Assembly (NCBI GenBank): GCA_023445495.1
Contig: JAEXLC010000101.1
Span: 1-6,701 of the forward strand
Origin: Pseudomonadota bacterium
GTDB lineage: Bacteria; Pseudomonadota; Alphaproteobacteria; Sphingomonadales; Sphingomonadaceae
Length of the DNA: 6,701 nt
Direction of reading: 5' to 3'
The notes under the pieces were generated by a model. It was not told the DNA's origin and did not search any database. It worked only from the letters and a program-made list of their open reading frames with translations. Below are positions 5,384 through 6,701 of the stretch, one piece after another (position 1 is the stretch's first letter; each line of letters opens with the position of its first letter). The translations under genes were made by a program, and so were the position numbers.

Positions 5384-6658
5384 CTAGCCCCCCAGCCTCA
5401 CCGTCTCGAAGAACCCGTCCCCGCCCATCTGGCCACCCTTGAGCACCAGCTCGAGCCCATCCACGGCAGGATCGGCGGCATGCGCCCGCACCAGCGGCGC
5501 GCCGCGTTCGATCGGGGCGGCCCAGGTCAGCGCGTCGATGCCGAGCTGCGCGACGCCGTGGCTCGACGTGTCGCCGCCCGCGAACAGCAGCCGCTGCAAT
5601 CCCGCCCGGCGCACCACCTGCCCGGCAACCCGGCCCAGCGCCTGGCCAAGCTTCTCGCCCGCCGCCGGCGCCGTCGCATCCAGCGGCCCCTCGGCCGAAT
5701 GGATCAGCGCCTTGCCCTGCCCGGCCAGCGCCGCCACCGCCGCATCGGCCAGCCGCGCCTCCTCCGCCGAAGATCCCTCGAGCAGCGCACCGACATCGGC
5801 CAGCCTCGCCACAAACCCGTCCGCCCCACTCCGCGCGATCTGCCGCGCGGTCACCGGCGAACAGCTACCGCTTATCACCAGCAACTGATCGACCGCCCCG
5901 GCGCGCACTTCCGCCGGCCGGCCGTCGATCAGCCCGGCCGCCTGCCAGGCCAGCACCAGCGCCCGGGTCACGCCCGAGCTGCCCGCCGCGAAGCGCACGC
6001 CGCGCGACAGCAGCACCTCGCCCGCCGCCGCCAGATCCTCCATCGCGACGCCGTCGAACAGCACCGCATCGGCCTCGACCGCGTCGAACGCCGCGACCGC
6101 CTGCCCCGCCCGGATCGCTTCCAGCGACACCAGGGCGACCCGCGCCTCGCTCTGCCCGGCAAGGTGCCGGATCAAATCCGCCTCATGCATCGGCGTGACC
6201 GGATGGCGCGCCATGGTCGGGTGGCGATCGATGCGGAACACTTCCGCCCCCGCCGCCGCGAACAGATTGCCGAACGCGACATAGCGGCGCAGGTGCGGCG
6301 CGCCGACCAGGATCGCCGCCTTGCCCGGAAACCCCGCCCGGCCCAGCTCGATCGCGCGACCGATCGATCCGGTGGTCGGGCTGGAATCGAAGGTCGAGCA
6401 GGTCTTGTAATGGACAATCGCTCCCTCCCCCAGCGCCGCGAAGGCGGGCGGCAGATGCGCGTCCATCCACTCGGGCGACTGGCTGCGGCTGTCCCCGGCA
6501 ATGCCGATCGCCCGCGCCTCGGCAAAGCGCGCCCGCAGCGCCGCATCGGGCGCGCGCAGGAAAAGCACCGCAGGCACCCCGCCCTCGGCAAGCTGCTCGA
6601 GCACATCGGTGGAGCCGGTGAAATCGTCCCCGTAAAAGCCGTAGAGGAGGTCGGTCAT
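5384..6658 (-). CDS. Four-carbon acid sugar kinase family protein (DUF1537, OtnK-like)
   Basis: The product is 424 residues, full length for the family. Members phosphorylate four-carbon acid sugars (for example 3-oxo-tetronate or threonate) with ATP in the cytosol; which substrate applies here cannot be decided. The N-terminal sugar-binding domain (PF07005 type) shows YGDDFTGSTDVLE (9-21), KTCSTFDSSP (85-94) and RHPVTPMHEADL (151-162). The C-terminal nucleotide-binding domain (PF17042 type) shows SGSCSPVTARQI (263-274), the glycine-rich FAGGDTSSHGVA (359-370) and LKGGQMGGDGFF (406-417). The ATG at 6658 is supported by GGGAGGA ending 5 bases upstream. No pathway partners (aldolase, isomerase, dehydrogenase, transporter) are in the window; they may lie beyond its right edge. 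The tail is duplicated at 3897-3983. The symbol otnK would be reasonable but is left out because the family is functionally mixed. Confidence 0.93.
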   Translation of the reverse strand: MTDLLYGFYGDDFTGSTDVLEQLAEGGVPAVLFLRAPDAALRARFAEARAIGIAGDSRSQSPEWMDAHLPPAFAALGEGAIVHYKTCSTFDSSPTTGSIGRAIELGRAGFPGKAAILVGAPHLRRYVAFGNLFAAAGAEVFRIDRHPTMARHPVTPMHEADLIRHLAGQSEARVALVSLEAIRAGQAVAAFDAVEADAVLFDGVAMEDLAAAGEVLLSRGVRFAAGSSGVTRALVLAWQAAGLIDGRPAEVRAGAVDQLLVISGSCSPVTARQIARSGADGFVARLADVGALLEGSSAEEARLADAAVAALAGQGKALIHSAEGPLDATAPAAGEKLGQALGRVAGQVVRRAGLQRLLFAGGDTSSHGVAQLGIDALTWAAPIERGAPLVRAHAADPAVDGLELVLKGGQMGGDGFFETVRLGG

Positions 6659-6663
6659 TTCAT

Positions 6664-6670
6664 TCCTCCC
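6664..6670 (-). promoter_or_regulatory. Strong Shine-Dalgarno of the kinase gene
   Basis: On the minus strand GGGAGGA precedes the ATG at 6658 by 5 bases. The REP-like hairpin ends only a few bases before it (6676), so a folded hairpin in the transcript would sit right against the ribosome binding site. Confidence 0.75.
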
Positions 6671-6671
6671 T

Positions 6672-6698
6672 CGTCACCCCGGCCTTGCGCCGGGGTCC
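6672..6698. repeat. REP-like palindromic hairpin, copy 3, intact
   Basis: Perfect arms ACCCCGGC (6676-6683) and GCCGGGGT (6689-6696) enclose CTTGC, with the flanking CGTC seen in copies 1 and 2. It lies immediately upstream of the kinase Shine-Dalgarno, either as the tail of an unseen upstream gene or in the kinase mRNA leader. The window ends here. Confidence 0.75.
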
Positions 6699-6701
6699 CG
6701 C

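Noticed and set aside
3897..5450. Integrative element with a site-specific integrase
   Set aside because: No integrase, recombinase or transposase is encoded in the segment; only the duplicated gene end supports insertion, so it is kept as a hypothesis and not annotated as a mobile element.

Overview
The window is very GC-rich chromosomal DNA (about 70-78% GC in most genes) from what looks like an alphaproteobacterium, most likely Sphingomonas or a close relative. This rests on three things: the GC content, the recurring intergenic hairpin with core ACCCCGGC-CTTGN-GCCGGGGT, and a secreted TPR-like/TonB-C-like protein of a type I associate with Sphingomonadaceae. The genus is inference, not proof. 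I see no RNA gene, CRISPR array, transposase, integrase or recognisable defence system.

Left part (1-2478): a two-gene minus-strand operon encodes an AIM24/TIGR00266-family protein (350-1183) and, overlapping its stop through a TTG start, a small two-helix membrane protein (90-353). A REP-like hairpin follows at 31-51. About 100 bp separates this operon from a divergent plus-strand gene (1285-2478) for an exported protein with a TonB-C-like C-terminal domain.

Middle part (2483-3983): a minus-strand pair encodes a short GcvA-like LysR regulator (3031-3822) and a RimJ/RimL-type GNAT acetyltransferase (2483-3034). They overlap by GTGA, so the two are probably translationally coupled. Upstream of the regulator lies a palindromic intergenic repeat. 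Beyond it, at 3897-3983, is an unannotated remnant: the in-frame last ~28 codons and stop of a second four-carbon acid sugar kinase gene.

Right part (3984-6701): a second GNAT gene on the plus strand (4049-4546), related to the first; a 221-bp gap holding a broken REP copy and possibly a third kinase-tail scrap; a markedly lower-GC four-helix membrane protein gene (4768-5211, minus); and an intact DUF1537/OtnK-type four-carbon acid sugar kinase (5384-6658, minus). The kinase has a strong Shine-Dalgarno and a perfect REP hairpin just upstream.

The most interesting structure is at the locus level. The 3' end of the kinase gene occurs at both edges of a ~1.4-kb segment (about 3984-5383) in the same orientation. 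That segment holds the second GNAT and the low-GC membrane gene. This suggests either insertion or allele replacement at the kinase 3' end, or a collapsed tandem duplication. Most differences between the two tails are synonymous, so both tails evolved as real coding sequence. I do not see evidence for a wholly new biological system here.
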